In this document: piece by piece, positions 30,820-31,791 of the stretch
Position numbering within the stretch: the first letter of the stretch is position 1
How the letters are laid out: each line of letters begins with the position of its first letter
Virus record (IMG/VR): IMGVR_UViG_3300031972_000768
Span: 1-31,791 of that record
From: a virus
Strand: one strand, 5' to 3'
DNA: 31,791 nt
Position numbers and translations under genes: made by a program
Notes under the pieces: model-generated
Told to the model about the DNA's origin: nothing
What the model saw: only the letters and a program-made list of their open reading frames with translations
The model's database searches: none

Positions 30820-31789
30820 TTACTCGACCGTCCATTGATTTCTTAACTTTGTGTGCCCACGCTATCTGGCGCGAAGTGATCCACGACTGTACCTCTGGAG
30901 TGACATTCTCCATAGGTAGATCGTGCTTGTTTCCGTACCCGTACCAAGTGCCGAATTTTTCACGGTACTTATGGTCTGCCCAGTTTGGACTGTAGTTCTT
31001 CTTATGGGCATAGTTTTTAAGCTGTGCGTAGAAGGAGATCTTATCTTCCTTAGTCGCTACCTTGGCCTCAGCCTTCTCTAGCTTCTTAAGCTCTTCCTGA
31101 GTGGTCTCAATCTGCTCCTTAATAGGGATCTCATAGCCACACGAACAGCGGATACCTACGAACTCACGGTAACACTGCGGGCAGTCGCGTACCTTTGGCT
31201 CTGACTTCTCTTCATCTTTATTGGTCAGCTTCTTCTCATTGTACTTGTCTGAACCATCGTCCAGCTTGGTTGGGTACCAGTCTTCAGCAAACCCAAAGCG
31301 AGACACGTTCTGAGCGTGATCCAATACGATACACTCTGTCTTACCTTCACAGGTCCTAAGCCCTCTTCCAATTCTTTGGATATAAGTGGAAATTGACCTC
31401 GTCGGATAAGCATCTAAAATACAGCTCGTCTGTGGGCTGTCCCAGCCGGTATTCAGTAGGCGCGAGCAAGACAGGATAGTGAACTCACCATTGTTATGAG
31501 CCTCGATGATATCGTCACGCTCTTCGTGGTCCATGTACCCATCAACGTGCTCTGCTGAGATACCTGCCTCTTGGAACTCTCTGACCAATGCCTTGCTATG
31601 AATAATTGAAGGAGTAAACGCTACCGTCTGACGGCCTTTGGCAAGTTTGAGCCAGTTATCGATAACGCCGCCTACAAGCTGTGTATCGCCTTCTACAGCT
31701 TCAGCCAATGCAGATGGATCATAGTCAGTAACACCGTTGACTGTACGGCTCTTTACGCCCTCTACAGAGATCTTGTGACCACCGTAGTA
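30809..31789 (-). CDS. SF2 DNA helicase, C-terminal part (runs off the window)
   Basis: The frame is open to the right edge of the window; about 326 residues are visible. RecA-like domain 2 shows VAFTPSIIHSKALVREF (motif IV region), FTILSCSRLLNTGWDSPQTSC (motif V) and STYIQRIGRGLRTCEGK (motif VI with the Arg finger region) of DEAD/DEAH helicases of the RAD3/UvrW/type III Res group. A zinc ribbon CPQC...CSCGY follows, then a coiled coil and a basic aromatic C-terminus (NWADHKYREKFGTWYGYGNK) known from phage helicases of this kind. DNA replication or recombination is the expected role. Confidence 0.92.
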   Translation of the reverse strand, partial: YYGGHKISVEGVKSRTVNGVTDYDPSALAEAVEGDTQLVGGVIDNWLKLAKGRQTVAFTPSIIHSKALVREFQEAGISAEHVDGYMDHEERDDIIEAHNNGEFTILSCSRLLNTGWDSPQTSCILDAYPTRSISTYIQRIGRGLRTCEGKTECIVLDHAQNVSRFGFAEDWYPTKLDDGSDKYNEKKLTNKDEEKSEPKVRDCPQCYREFVGIRCSCGYEIPIKEQIETTQEELKKLEKAEAKVATKEDKISFYAQLKNYAHKKNYSPNWADHKYREKFGTWYGYGNKHDLPMENVTPEVQSWITSRQIAWAHKVKKSMDGRVSEY

Positions 31790-31791
31790 AT

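Noticed and set aside
1-31791. tRNA genes, CRISPR arrays, insertion sequences, integrase or att sites
   Set aside because: None seen on reading; no tRNA-like cloverleaf, no spaced identical repeats and no recombinase motif were noticed.

Overview
The window is part of a tailed-phage genome, most likely a lytic short-tailed (podovirus-type) phage of an aquatic bacterium. It has no integrase, repressor cassette, tRNA, rRNA, insertion sequence or CRISPR array that I can see. The lifestyle call rests on a P22-type portal with a helical Gln-rich C-terminus, an SU10/DUF5309-like major capsid protein, a P22 gp4/SU10-like adaptor, a beta-propeller tail hub, and the absence of a tape-measure, sheath or major tail-tube gene. 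The host cannot be named. The cargo genes (carbamoyltransferase, 2-oxoglutarate/Fe(II) oxygenases) are typical of marine phages, and the sigma70-like -10 boxes suggest a proteobacterium-like host polymerase. This is inference.

Layout. Positions 1-1665 (+ strand) hold a small early-type cluster: a zinc/HTH protein, an acidic 55-aa protein, membrane and soluble micropeptides, a DUF3310 (T7 gp1.7-like) protein, a zinc-ribbon protein and a coiled-coil protein. Everything from 1737 to the right edge is on the - strand and reads right to left. First comes a replication/early module (31791 to 30418): the C-terminal part of an SF2 helicase and a stand-alone primase zinc-finger protein. After a promoter-like gap comes a chain of about nine very small genes (30342 to 28031), most joined by ATGA or TGATG overlaps. 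One of these resembles the DNA-binding C-terminal domain of the RNA polymerase alpha subunit.

The virion module follows: small and large terminase (27894 to 26229), a large virion-associated unknown, adaptor and fibre genes (24847 to 20210), a cargo cassette of two 2OG-Fe(II) oxygenases, an unknown protein and a NodU/CmcH-family carbamoyltransferase (20014 to 16488), a new promoter-like sequence, then the tail hub, ejection/core proteins, portal, scaffold and capsid (16429 to 4696). A strong intrinsic terminator (4658-4680) lies just after the capsid gene. Beyond it are small head genes, a lysis group (coiled-coil membrane proteins, holin-like protein, M15 endolysin) and an HTH-metallophosphoesterase. 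A second - strand terminator (1664-1703) closes the long leftward unit where it meets the rightward cluster.

The two best-looking leftward promoters (near 30374 and 16462) share an unusual architecture, CTAGTGT then 18-19 nt then GTGTATAAT. The rightward cluster contains three TGTGTAYA repeats spaced exactly 11 bp apart. Together with the alpha-CTD-like protein and the zinc/HTH protein, these suggest phage-specific transcription control, which is the least expected content here. Most late genes are separated by 1-4 nt overlaps, so translational coupling is probably general.
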